Part shown: in pieces, positions 34,831 through 43,310 of the stretch | Layout: each line of letters starts with the position of its first letter | Numbering within the stretch: position 1 is the first letter of the stretch | NCBI GenBank assembly: GCA_039922495.1 | Contig: JBDTEO010000037.1 | Span: 1-64,000 of the forward strand | Direction of reading: 5' to 3' | Source of the DNA: JALYYC01 sp039922495 | Lineage (GTDB): Bacteria; Chloroflexota; Dormibacteria; CF-121 | Length of the DNA: 64,000 nucleotides | Translations under genes and position numbers: made by a program | Notes under the pieces: model-generated | What the model was told of the DNA's origin: nothing | The model's database searches: none | Seen by the model: only the letters and a program-made list of their open reading frames with translations

Positions 34831-35816
34831 GGAATTACCTCCCCAAGCATGCTCTCGAGGCCGGTGGTCGCCTGGAAGCCGAGCCGCTCCCGGGCTTTGC
34901 GCACATCCGGAACGCGGCGTTGAACGTCGTGCTCGAAGCCCGGGTCGTGCACCAGGCGCAGCGGCCGCTCCGGGCCGTGGACCATCCGCCAGATGAGGGC
35001 CGCCAGCTCCGCCACCGTGGTCGAGCGGTCGGTGGAAAGGTTGAAGTCTTCGCAGTCGGCTACCGGTGATTCGACGCAAAGGCGGATGCCATGAGCCAGA
35101 TCACCACCGTAGGTGTAGTGGCGGATCTGGGTCCCGTCCCCGAGAATGTGCAGGGGATCCTGGCCCTTGAGAATCTTCTGGACGAGGTCGGGCACGACAT
35201 GGCTCATGGCCAACTTCACATTGCCGCTCATCACCTGGCTGTCACGGACGGCCCGGCGCTCACCGATCCCCACACAGTTGAAGGGCCGGATGATCGTATA
35301 CGGCAACTGGTACTGCTCGTGAGCGCCCTTGGCGAAGTACTCGGACGAGAGTTTCTGGAACCCATAGGTCGAGATCGGTGGCGGACTGGTCAGCTGGGCG
35401 CCTTCGGGGGTGGGAAAGACGGTCGCACTTTCGTAGACCATGCTGCTCGAGAGGACATTGATCTTCCGTAGGCGGCCGTGGCGATGCGCCGCGATCGCGG
35501 CGTCGAAGGTCGCCGCCAGAATCCGCTCGTTCTCGGCGAGGAGCTCGTAGGCGAATTCATGGAAATAACTGATGCCCCCGATCATGGCGGCTCCCGCGAC
35601 CACTTGATCGCACTCCGCGCTCAACTCGGTTAAGAGTGGCACGTCCTTGGCGTCTCCCTCGACCAGCCGGTAGCCGGGGTGATCGTCATAGCTGCGCGTG
35701 ACCGGTCCGTACTTGCTGAAGTTATCGAGGCCGATGACCTGATGTCCCGCTTCCAATAATTCCGGGACCAGGTAGCCGCAGATGAAGCCGGCGGCCCCGG
35801 TGACCAGCACTTTCAC
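34794..35816 (-). CDS. UDP-glucose 4-epimerase-like sugar nucleotide SDR
   Basis: 340 residues. VLVTGAAGFICGYLV is the NAD site; note Cys replacing the usual G/S in GFIG. NVLSSSMVYE and YGFQK give the catalytic Ser and Tyr/Lys. The C-terminal half has the VPDVRKARERLGF typical of GalE-like epimerases. It would epimerise a nucleotide sugar for the polysaccharide. GTG 35816 overlaps the stop of the upstream dehydrogenase gene (GTGA), so translation is coupled. Confidence 0.87.
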   Translation of the reverse strand: MKVLVTGAAGFICGYLVPELLEAGHQVIGLDNFSKYGPVTRSYDDHPGYRLVEGDAKDVPLLTELSAECDQVVAGAAMIGGISYFHEFAYELLAENERILAATFDAAIAAHRHGRLRKINVLSSSMVYESATVFPTPEGAQLTSPPPISTYGFQKLSSEYFAKGAHEQYQLPYTIIRPFNCVGIGERRAVRDSQVMSGNVKLAMSHVVPDLVQKILKGQDPLHILGDGTQIRHYTYGGDLAHGIRLCVESPVADCEDFNLSTDRSTTVAELAALIWRMVHGPERPLRLVHDPGFEHDVQRRVPDVRKARERLGFQATTGLESMLGEVIPWIKGEIEGGRI

Positions 35817-37039
35817 AGGCTGATGCCTGCGCCCAGCACACCCCAGATATCCACGACTTCCCGCTCACCGATCTGCAGATTCTTATACGGGCTGTGCGGC
35901 GCGCCGATGATGATGACTTCCGCCTTCTGCAGCACCGTGGCCAGTGGCACAAGGTCGGGATCATCCTTGACGTACGGGTCAGTACACAGGACGTGCGCGC
36001 CCCTGAATGCGAGGAGCTTCTTCAACTTGTAACTGAGCGAGCTTCGGATGTCGTCGGACTCGCTCTTGAAGGCCATGCCCAGGACGCCGATGGTGCGGCC
36101 GGCAAGCGGACGGCGGTGGTTCAGCATGTCGACGATGTAGGCCGGCAGCCCCTCGTTGATCAACATCGCCGCCTGGCCCATCGGAAAGTGATCGGGCGTG
36201 AAGGCGGCGAGCTGCATGGCATCCTTCACGAGGCAGGGGCCGGCGGCAAAGCCCGGTCCCGGCAGATCCTTGGCGCGCGGATAGTTGTGGCGAATGGCAT
36301 GCAGGATTCGTTCGTAGTCGAGGCCGGCGCGGTGGGCAATCTGGAAAAACTGGTTCGCGATCGCGAACTTCATATAGCGCCAGGTGTTGGTCAAGAGCTT
36401 GGCCAGCTCGGCCTCATCGGGGGTCGTTCGCACGATCTCCAGATCCAGTTTCGTGAACAGGTCGCTGGCCCGCGCGAAGGCGCGGTCGGTGCTGGCGCCG
36501 ACGAGCTGCGGCAATTCGCGAAGTTCCTCGAGCGCATACCCTTCGGCGATCCGCTCGGGGCAGCACGCGACTTCGATCTCATGGCCCGAGCTTCGCAACT
36601 GCTCCTCAACAAAGCTGGTCGTGCCCGGGTAGACCGTGCTCCGGAGGATCAGCAACGCCTGGGAACGAAGATGGGGCAACAACTGGGCGACCGCGCGCTC
36701 GATCCCTCGCAACGACGGGTTCATGAACTCGTCGATGGGCGTCCCGACCACGAGAACGACGGTGGCGGACCGCCCGACGATCGCGGGATCAGTGCTAAAC
36801 ACGAGGCGTCCAGTTGGCAGCAGCCGTGTCAGCAGCGCATCGGCCCCACGTTCCTGGAAGGGCATCTGGCCCTGGCGAATCTGCTCGACCTTGGCGGCGT
36901 TCGTGTCATAGATGCCAACCCGACAGCCGACGTCGGCAAAGGAGAGGGCGAGCGGAAGCCCGACATGACCGCACCCACCGACGATGACGAGGTCGAGCTC
37001 ACCGGCTGGCGCGGGCCGGGGCGCTGCCGTTGGTTCCAT
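35813..37039 (-). CDS. UDP-sugar 6-dehydrogenase (WecC/UDP-ManNAcA dehydrogenase type)
   Basis: 408 residues. VIVGGCGHVGLPLALSFADVG is the NAD site, VVGTPIDEF and LRSTVYPGTT follow, and GPGFAAGPCLVKDAMQL carries the catalytic Cys of UDP-sugar dehydrogenases. The C-terminal domain has GMAFKSESDDIRSS. It oxidises a UDP-hexose or UDP-HexNAc to the uronate. The exact sugar is not settled; the overall sequence is more WecC-like than UDP-Glc dehydrogenase-like. ATG 37039 is chosen because the upstream in-frame part lacks family likeness. Confidence 0.87.
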   Translation of the reverse strand: MEPTAAPRPAPAGELDLVIVGGCGHVGLPLALSFADVGCRVGIYDTNAAKVEQIRQGQMPFQERGADALLTRLLPTGRLVFSTDPAIVGRSATVVLVVGTPIDEFMNPSLRGIERAVAQLLPHLRSQALLILRSTVYPGTTSFVEEQLRSSGHEIEVACCPERIAEGYALEELRELPQLVGASTDRAFARASDLFTKLDLEIVRTTPDEAELAKLLTNTWRYMKFAIANQFFQIAHRAGLDYERILHAIRHNYPRAKDLPGPGFAAGPCLVKDAMQLAAFTPDHFPMGQAAMLINEGLPAYIVDMLNHRRPLAGRTIGVLGMAFKSESDDIRSSLSYKLKKLLAFRGAHVLCTDPYVKDDPDLVPLATVLQKAEVIIIGAPHSPYKNLQIGEREVVDIWGVLGAGISL

Positions 37040-37070
37040 CCGCAGTGCTAGGGTAACGAAAGCTGGCTGA

Positions 37071-38360
37071 TCACGCGCGTGTCGCCGGCGGGCAGAATCG
37101 CCGGTCGATGCCGAGCACCTTGACCAGATGCTGCTGAAAGCCCACGTACTCGGGGTTGTCCCAACTTGCATGGAGCGGATCCACGAACAGCGGAAACAGG
37201 TCCGCGTCAGTTCGAACGCGGCGCTCCTGTAGCCAACGCCGTTTCGCGCTCAACGAGGCGAGCGCGTGGCCAAAGTCGCTCAGCGCAACGTGCCCGCTGA
37301 TCGCGATCGGCGCCACCAGTAGCGCGTTGTGAACGGCCCTCTGCCGCATGCGCATAGCGTTCCGGCTGATTCGTTGCCCAAGAAAGCTGCGCCCCTTGGT
37401 GATGAGCGGTCGAACTCCCTCCTCACGCAGCACCCGGCGCGACCGCTCGAGCAAGCCGGGCTTTCCGTCGACTTGTGCCGGCGGGGACGCCGGCAGCCCT
37501 GATGGCAACGCCTTCGAACCATCGAGTTGGAACGACTGCGCGTCGATTTCGGTGTAGCCAAGGGCCCGCTCGTTCAGGAGCAACATGGCTGCGGGCAGCG
37601 CGACCGCGAGGTTGGCGGGCTCCAAGCATTTGTAAATCGTAAAGAGCGCGTTGCGCTCGTAGAGGACCCGGAGCCGGTGGGCTTCAAATTGCTTGTGCGT
37701 GCCGTGGAGCCGGTGATACACCGTGGCAGCCGGCGTATACCAGACATCGTGCCCGAGCAGGTTGAGTCGCCAGCCGAGATCAGCATCTTCGAAGAAGGCA
37801 AAGTAATCCGCGTCGAAGCCGCCCAGTTCGGTGAACAGTTGGCTCCGGATCAGCATCGCCCCACCGCAGGGACTCAGCACGCGTCGCGCGGTGTCCGCAC
37901 GCGAGCGCTTCCGTCCAACGTCGATCTGAAATCCATGGCCCTCGAAGTTCATGCCGGCCCCGATGAAGTCGATGGTGGTCCCGTACCAATTGAGGATCCT
38001 GGAACTGAGACAGGCGAGTCCCGGCTGCGATGCAAGCGGCGCGACGAGTTGCCGCAGCCAATCCCGCTCGACCCACATATCGTTGTTGAGAAAGCCGATC
38101 CAATGATGGCGGGCCTGGGCAGCGGCGCGGTTATTCCCTTCCGCAAACCCGTAGTTGCGGTCAAGCGCGACGACCCCGACCGTAGGAAAGGCGCGGCGGA
38201 CGTAGGCGACGGAATCGTCGCTCGACCCGTTATCGCAGAGGATGATCTCGAGCCGATCCTTCGGATAGTCAAGGGCCAACACCGACGACAGGCAGGCCTG
38301 GAGGTGTTGGCGGCCGTTGAAGTTCAGGATGATGAGCGAGATCGCCGGGACTTGGCTCAA
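37071..38360 (-). CDS. Family 2 glycosyltransferase, rhamnosyltransferase-like (paralogue A)
   Basis: 429 residues. ISLIILNFNGRQHLQACL, LCDNGSSDDSV, RNYGFAEGNNRAA and GFLNNDMWVE (metal site), then PCGGAMLIRSQLF and FFEDADLGWRL, are the WbbL/RgpB-like GT2 motifs. The C-terminal 150 residues are basic and helical. It is about two-thirds identical by eye over the first 290 residues to the gene at 39167-40468, on the opposite strand; the two flank the methyltransferase at 38357-39109. Its start overlaps that methyltransferase stop by four bases. Confidence 0.9.
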   Translation of the reverse strand: MSQVPAISLIILNFNGRQHLQACLSSVLALDYPKDRLEIILCDNGSSDDSVAYVRRAFPTVGVVALDRNYGFAEGNNRAAAQARHHWIGFLNNDMWVERDWLRQLVAPLASQPGLACLSSRILNWYGTTIDFIGAGMNFEGHGFQIDVGRKRSRADTARRVLSPCGGAMLIRSQLFTELGGFDADYFAFFEDADLGWRLNLLGHDVWYTPAATVYHRLHGTHKQFEAHRLRVLYERNALFTIYKCLEPANLAVALPAAMLLLNERALGYTEIDAQSFQLDGSKALPSGLPASPPAQVDGKPGLLERSRRVLREEGVRPLITKGRSFLGQRISRNAMRMRQRAVHNALLVAPIAISGHVALSDFGHALASLSAKRRWLQERRVRTDADLFPLFVDPLHASWDNPEYVGFQQHLVKVLGIDRRFCPPATRA

Positions 38361-39109
38361 CGGCGACCGCTGACGTAGTACTCTGCCGCTGGGTAGAGGC
38401 TCTGCATCCAGCTCATGAGGTCATGAACCCGTTGCTCGAGCTGCGCGATCCGGCGGCTGGTCGACGGCGCCTGCAGCCCGTCCCGGAGCGGAGCGTACGG
38501 TCCCCAGCGCGCCTGTGCTGCCTGCTCATGGAAGGGGGGAATATGTTCGTAGCTGAGTTCGGGGCCAAGCCGGAACAGATCGCTATAGCCGATCTGGACG
38601 TCAGAGAGTCCCGATCGATGTAAAACGTAGCGCATGATCAGGGGGCTGTAGAAGCGGACGTGCTGCAGGTCGATCCAGAACTCCCCCAGGTGCATGTCCA
38701 GGTTGGCCGGGTTGGGTGTGACGAAGATCGCGAGGCCGCCTGGCCGCAGGGCGCGGGCACTGCCCTCGACGAGCTTCTCCATCTGGTCGGTCGGCAAGTG
38801 TTCAACCAGGTGGGAGGCGAACACGCCGTCGAAGTCTTCACCGTGCGTGTTCAGGTAGTCGATCGCATTGCCCTGGGTCGCCGTGAGGCCTTTGTGCCTG
38901 GCAGCCTCCACCATCATCGCGTCGAGATCCACGCCGACGCCGTTGACCCCGCGGGCGGCAAGCACCTCGAGAAACTCGCCTCGGCCGCAGCCGACGTCGA
39001 GCACGCGGGTGCCCGGCTGGAACCGCTCCGCGTAAAACGCGTATCGCCGCTTGAGCTCGGCGCTGCTGAATCCCATGAACTCGTAGTAGTCGAGTTGTGA
39101 CCCCGGCAT
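38357..39109 (-). CDS. Class I SAM-dependent methyltransferase
   Basis: 250 residues. YYEFMGFSSAELKRRYAFY leads into VLDVGCGRGEFLEVL (motif I), GVDLDAMM (motif II) and GVFASHLVEHL (motif IV). It is a Methyltransf_23-type enzyme often found in O-antigen loci. The glycan or lipid target is unknown. It is the first gene of a short minus-strand run with the GT2 at 37071-38360 and faces the paralogous GT2 at 39167 across 57 bases. Confidence 0.86.
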   Translation of the reverse strand: MPGSQLDYYEFMGFSSAELKRRYAFYAERFQPGTRVLDVGCGRGEFLEVLAARGVNGVGVDLDAMMVEAARHKGLTATQGNAIDYLNTHGEDFDGVFASHLVEHLPTDQMEKLVEGSARALRPGGLAIFVTPNPANLDMHLGEFWIDLQHVRFYSPLIMRYVLHRSGLSDVQIGYSDLFRLGPELSYEHIPPFHEQAAQARWGPYAPLRDGLQAPSTSRRIAQLEQRVHDLMSWMQSLYPAAEYYVSGRR

Positions 39110-39166
39110 GCGGCTCTAATTTAGCCGAAGCTCGTCGAGGATCCGATCCGTCGACCCTCTTCTACA

Positions 39167-40468
39167 ATGCTTTCCAGATTGAAGGGGACCTTTGAGCTGC
39201 CGGCCGTTTCGCTCGTCGTGCTGAATTTCAACGGCCGCGAACATCTCGAGGCGTGCCTCGGCTCGGTCGTGGCGGTCGAGTATCCGAAAGATCGGCTCGA
39301 AGTCCTCCTCTGTGACAACGGCTCCTCCGACGGGTCGGTCGGGTACGTCAAGGAGCGCTTTCCCGGAGTCCGAGTGGTTGCGCTTGACCGGAATTACGGG
39401 TTTGCGGAAGGCAACAACCGCGCCGCCGCCCAAGCGACGCACCCCTGGGTGGGCTTTCTCAACAACGACATGCGCGTCGAGCCCAGCTGGTTACGCAACC
39501 TCGTCGAGCCGCTCGCCGAGCAGCCCCGGCTCGCCTGCTTGAGTTCCCGGATCCTGAACTGGGAGGGTAGCGCCATTGACTTCATTGGCGCGGGGATCAA
39601 CTTCCAGGGGTTCGGCTTCCAGTTCGACTTCGGCCACAAGCAGTCATCTCGTGATGTTCCTCGCCGGCTCCTGAGCCCGTGCGGTGGCGCGATGGTGATC
39701 CGGCGCGAGCTGTTCCGGGAGATAGGTGGATTCGACCCCGACTACTTTGGCTTCTACGAAGACGCTGACCTCGGCTGGCGGCTGAACCTCCTTGGGCATG
39801 ATGTCTGGTACACGCCGGCGGCGACGACCTACCACCGGCATCACGGCACCTACAAGCGCTTTCCCGACTACAAGATCCAGGTTCTGTATCAGCGGAACGC
39901 CCTGAGCACTATGTACAAGTGCCTCGACGATGAAAATCTGGCCGCCGCGCTGCCGGCTGCAATTCTGCTCTTGAACGAGAAGGCCTTGCTGCTGGCCGAC
40001 GTACGCAGGGCGACGTTCGAAATCGCCGCACGGCCTGGAGCGGCCACCGCCGGGCCCGACGTCCCACCACGTCCGACGATGGCGACCAAAGCGAGGCGTG
40101 CGCTGCGCGAGCAGGGATTCAGGGCGGTCCTCCGGAAAGGTGCGGCGCACGCCCGCGTGCGCGCCGGGCGCCTGGCCAACCGCGGACGTCAAGTGCTCCT
40201 GGCGGACGCCGTTCCGATGCCGAGGGCCGCCGTCAGCCATTATGTCGGCCTCAGCCAGTTTGCGCATAACCTTGAAGCGCTGGCGCAGAAGCGGAGCTGG
40301 CTGCAGCAGCGTCGCGTCCGCACGGACGCCGAAATCCTGCCTCTCTTTCATGTCGCCTTGGAGCCCTCGTATGGCGACCCGAGGTACATCGATTTTCACC
40401 ACTGGCTCATCCGCACCCTCGAACTGGATCGGCGCTTCGGCGCCGGCCAGGATTCGGACAGCCCGTAG
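39167..40468 (+). CDS. Family 2 glycosyltransferase, rhamnosyltransferase-like (paralogue B)
   Basis: 433 residues with the same motif series as the gene at 37071-38360: VSLVVLNFNGREHLEACL, CDNGSSDGSV, RNYGFAEGNNRAA, GFLNNDMRVE, SPCGGAMVIRR and YEDADLGWRL. The C-terminal halves diverge, which suggests different acceptors or partners. ATG 39167 overlaps a possible TACAAT -10 box (39163-39168). If that box is used, translation would start at the in-frame TTG 39179, just before the family-conserved part. One of two plus-strand genes in the polysaccharide locus. Confidence 0.88.
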   Translation: MLSRLKGTFELPAVSLVVLNFNGREHLEACLGSVVAVEYPKDRLEVLLCDNGSSDGSVGYVKERFPGVRVVALDRNYGFAEGNNRAAAQATHPWVGFLNNDMRVEPSWLRNLVEPLAEQPRLACLSSRILNWEGSAIDFIGAGINFQGFGFQFDFGHKQSSRDVPRRLLSPCGGAMVIRRELFREIGGFDPDYFGFYEDADLGWRLNLLGHDVWYTPAATTYHRHHGTYKRFPDYKIQVLYQRNALSTMYKCLDDENLAAALPAAILLLNEKALLLADVRRATFEIAARPGAATAGPDVPPRPTMATKARRALREQGFRAVLRKGAAHARVRAGRLANRGRQVLLADAVPMPRAAVSHYVGLSQFAHNLEALAQKRSWLQQRRVRTDAEILPLFHVALEPSYGDPRYIDFHHWLIRTLELDRRFGAGQDSDSP

Positions 40469-40499
40469 CGGAGCGCGTCGGCATGCCAATACCGAAGCC

Positions 40500-41381
40500 C
40501 TAGTCGCTCGACACGCTACCCCGCCGTCGTCGGACGGCGTCGCGCAGCGCTCGGTAACCGGGCCGCAATGCGGGGCCGACCGGACTGGTCGCGACCCGAT
40601 GCCGAACGCGATGCCAAAGACTCGGACGCGGCGGCCGCACCTCGAAATGGTGGGCATACGTGAGCGTGGGAACATCGGGTCGCAGGAAACGCCGACCCGT
40701 TCCCTTCGAGAAATGGACATAAAAGCTGCCCAACTCGGGGTGATGACGAACGTCGAAATCATCAACACCAATGAGATCGGAAAACAGGACCTTCAGCTCA
40801 TCGAAAGCGTAGTAGTGGTGCCAGTGCTCAGGCAAGTTCTTGACGTGATTCCAGCACTCTTGATCAAAGGGGATGACGCTCCACGTCATGCAATGGACGG
40901 ACATCAAATGAATGACGGCGTGACCGCCTGGAGCAAGGACCCGATACATCTCGCGAAAGAGCAGGTAGGCAATGTGTTTCTCGATGTGCTGCACGGCAGC
41001 GCAGGAGTACAGGACCTGAAAATAATCATCTGGGAAGGGGAAGGTGAACCCGTCGTAGAGCGCAAACTCCGCTCGCGGATCCTTGAATCGCTCGCGAGCG
41101 CGCGTGATCATGTTCTCGGAGATGTCAAGGCCGGTCAGATGAATGGCCGGAAATCCCTCCAGCACGGACTCCATGATCCAGCCGACACCGCTTCCGAATT
41201 CCATGACCCGATCCCCCGGATTCGGACGCGCCATCGGATAGAGGACGTCAAACATGCTGCCGCGGTACCGGTCAGCCCGCGCCCGCAACTCCTCCAGAGG
41301 GACGCCGTCGTGGATCCGGACGTTGAGGCCTTCCAGATTCTCTTCGCGCGTCCATGCCGCCGCATATCCAGTCGTTTCCAC
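40500..41381 (-). CDS. Class I SAM-dependent methyltransferase
   Basis: 293 residues. RVMEFGSGVGWIMESVL is motif I, LTGLDISENMI motif II and YSCAAVQHIEKH motif IV, followed by LAPGGHAVIHLM. The C-terminal tail (about 60 residues) is Pro/Arg-rich. It is probably a tailoring methyltransferase of the surface glycan. The GTG start follows a gap of 43 bases from the next upstream gene. Confidence 0.83.
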   Translation of the reverse strand: METTGYAAAWTREENLEGLNVRIHDGVPLEELRARADRYRGSMFDVLYPMARPNPGDRVMEFGSGVGWIMESVLEGFPAIHLTGLDISENMITRARERFKDPRAEFALYDGFTFPFPDDYFQVLYSCAAVQHIEKHIAYLLFREMYRVLAPGGHAVIHLMSVHCMTWSVIPFDQECWNHVKNLPEHWHHYYAFDELKVLFSDLIGVDDFDVRHHPELGSFYVHFSKGTGRRFLRPDVPTLTYAHHFEVRPPRPSLWHRVRHRVATSPVGPALRPGYRALRDAVRRRRGSVSSD

Positions 41382-41424
41382 GTCCTAAGTCACATTACCA
41401 GTGGCTCGGCCACCGGCGATCCCG

Positions 41425-42303
41425 TCATGGGCTGACGATCTGTCGACCCTTGAGGGCATTGAAGCCAAGCACGAAGCCGTGGCGGAGCTTGATTCCAAGC
41501 CAGACGGCGGGCGCCAGCGCGGCACCCCACCCGGTTGCATAGTGCTTCCGGTAAAAGATCCACATCGACCGATGGAACTCCCGCAACATTGGTCGCGGCC
41601 GCTTCCCGGTCGTGGCGCCCTTGTGATGCATAACCACCGCCCCGGGGACGTAGTAGATGCGCCCACCCCTTGCCTTGAGTCGAAAGCACAGGTCGAGGTC
41701 GTCTCCGTACATGAAGTAGTCCTCGTCAAAGAAGTCGATCGCTGCCAGAGCATCCCGACGGAACATCATGGCAGCGGCCGTCCCCGCATCCATCTCTCCT
41801 GGACGATCCGGGTCCGCGTAGGTCAGGTTGTAGCGACCAAACCAGCGCGCTCGCGGGAAGAGGCGACTCAGCCCCGAGAGGCGCGCGAGGGCGACACCAG
41901 GAGAGGGGAAACTCCGTCGACAGGCAAGGTCCAGCCGACCGTCGGGCCGGACAACCTTCGGGCCCACGCCGACGGCATCCTCGAGCGAGTCCAGCGCTGC
42001 GCGAAGCGTTTGGACGGCACCAGCTCGCAACTCCGTATCAGGGTTAAGGAGGAAGACAAGGCGCCCGGTTGTACGCCGTAGTGCAACGTTGTTGGCGCGC
42101 GAGAATCCGAGATTGCGGTCGTTCTGGATCACGTGGACCCAGGGATGCGCTGTGCGGACCGCCTCGACACTCCCGTCGGTTGAGGCGTTGTCGACGACAA
42201 AGACCTCGGCGTCGAGCGATTGCCGTTCCAGAGCCAGGCTGTTCAGGCAGGCCACCACGAGGTCCCTGGTATCCAGGTTGACGATTACGACTGAGAGATC
42301 CAT
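41425..42303 (-). CDS. Family 2 glycosyltransferase, rhamnosyltransferase-like
   Basis: 292 residues. LSVVIVNLDTRDLVVACL, VVDNASTDGSVEAV, NLGFSRANNVALR and FLLNPDTEL (metal site), then MFRRDALAAIDFFDEDYFMYGDDLDLCFRL, are WbbL-type motifs. It would add a deoxyhexose to the growing glycan on the cytoplasmic face. ATG 42303 lies 19 bases inside the previous gene, so translation is coupled. It is the last gene of the run that starts at glmU. Confidence 0.9.
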   Translation of the reverse strand: MDLSVVIVNLDTRDLVVACLNSLALERQSLDAEVFVVDNASTDGSVEAVRTAHPWVHVIQNDRNLGFSRANNVALRRTTGRLVFLLNPDTELRAGAVQTLRAALDSLEDAVGVGPKVVRPDGRLDLACRRSFPSPGVALARLSGLSRLFPRARWFGRYNLTYADPDRPGEMDAGTAAAMMFRRDALAAIDFFDEDYFMYGDDLDLCFRLKARGGRIYYVPGAVVMHHKGATTGKRPRPMLREFHRSMWIFYRKHYATGWGAALAPAVWLGIKLRHGFVLGFNALKGRQIVSP

Positions 42304-43310
42304 TGGCGTCGGGAACGTCCAAAGCGGCCCTGGCGGAGTTTCCTGCGGTAGGGGTACGGCTCAAACCAGGTCTCCAGCGCATCGGATGGAATTGTCCGCC
42401 GTGCCTGAATCACGCGACGCTTCCGGACGGCCTGCGGAATCAACCTGACCGCATCGACGGTTCCGAGCAAGGCCGCAGGGCGCATCAGCGTCAACTGCAG
42501 GAGCTTGGCGCCGGTGAAGGCGATCATCCCCGGCAAGCGGCGGAGCAGCCCGGGCCCGCCATCGTTCTTGATGATCATGAGAATCCGATTCTTGAAGATA
42601 TGGCGCTGGATTCGGGTCGAAAACCACGCGCCCGTCCCACCCCGCGCATGAACGCCGACCGCCGTGGGCTCGTACCAGCTTCGCCAACCACGAAGCCGGG
42701 CCCGCCAGTCCAGGTCGACATCTTCGAGATAGGCGAAGAAGCTCGAGTCAAAGACCTCATCCTCGAGCAGGACATCATCGAGCATGGCGCGGCGATACAG
42801 CGCCGCCGCCGCGCAGACACCAAACACCTCGCCGGGTTCCTTGAACGTCGCGCCGTCAGGCTCCTCCTCGCCGCGATTCGTGGACCAGATGTTCCGATAC
42901 ATGACGTGACCGGTCGAATCGATGATCGGGCCCGCCGGCCCGACCGTCGCGCGTAGCAACTTGCCGGTCGCGGAACCGATCGTCGGGTCACTCGCGAGGA
43001 CCCGAACAAGAACGGACACATAGGATGGGGCGATGACGGCGTCATTGTTCAGGATCAGCACGAACTCACCCTGGGCGGCCCGGATCGCCCGGTTGTTGCC
43101 CGCCGCGAAACCGAGGTTGGTCGCGTTACGAATCAGGCGGACGGTGGGGTCGTGCTCGATCTGATCCGCCGATCCGTCGGTTGAGGCGTTATCGGCCACG
43201 ATGACTTCCAGGGGCCGGTAGTCCTGTTCGCGGACGGCGGCCAGGCATCCGGGGAGGTGTTCGGCCCCATTCCAGTTGAGGATCACGACGGAAACAAGGT
43301 TCGGCGTCAC
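42285..43310 (-). CDS. Family 2 glycosyltransferase, rhamnosyltransferase-like
   Basis: 341 residues. VSVVILNWNGAEHLPGCL, VADNASTDGSAD, NLGFAAGNNRAI and LILNNDAVI (metal site), then AAALYRRAMLD and FFAYLEDVDLDWRARL. The last 60 residues are very basic and may contact the membrane. It overlaps its neighbours on both sides (4 and 19 bases), as expected for a stepwise glycan assembly operon. Acceptor unknown. Confidence 0.9.
   Translation of the reverse strand: MTPNLVSVVILNWNGAEHLPGCLAAVREQDYRPLEVIVADNASTDGSADQIEHDPTVRLIRNATNLGFAAGNNRAIRAAQGEFVLILNNDAVIAPSYVSVLVRVLASDPTIGSATGKLLRATVGPAGPIIDSTGHVMYRNIWSTNRGEEEPDGATFKEPGEVFGVCAAAALYRRAMLDDVLLEDEVFDSSFFAYLEDVDLDWRARLRGWRSWYEPTAVGVHARGGTGAWFSTRIQRHIFKNRILMIIKNDGGPGLLRRLPGMIAFTGAKLLQLTLMRPAALLGTVDAVRLIPQAVRKRRVIQARRTIPSDALETWFEPYPYRRKLRQGRFGRSRRQWISQS

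Noticed and set aside
35894..37051. 385-codon plus-strand ORF opposite the UDP-sugar dehydrogenase
   Set aside because: Shadow of a highly conserved enzyme; no recognisable motif.
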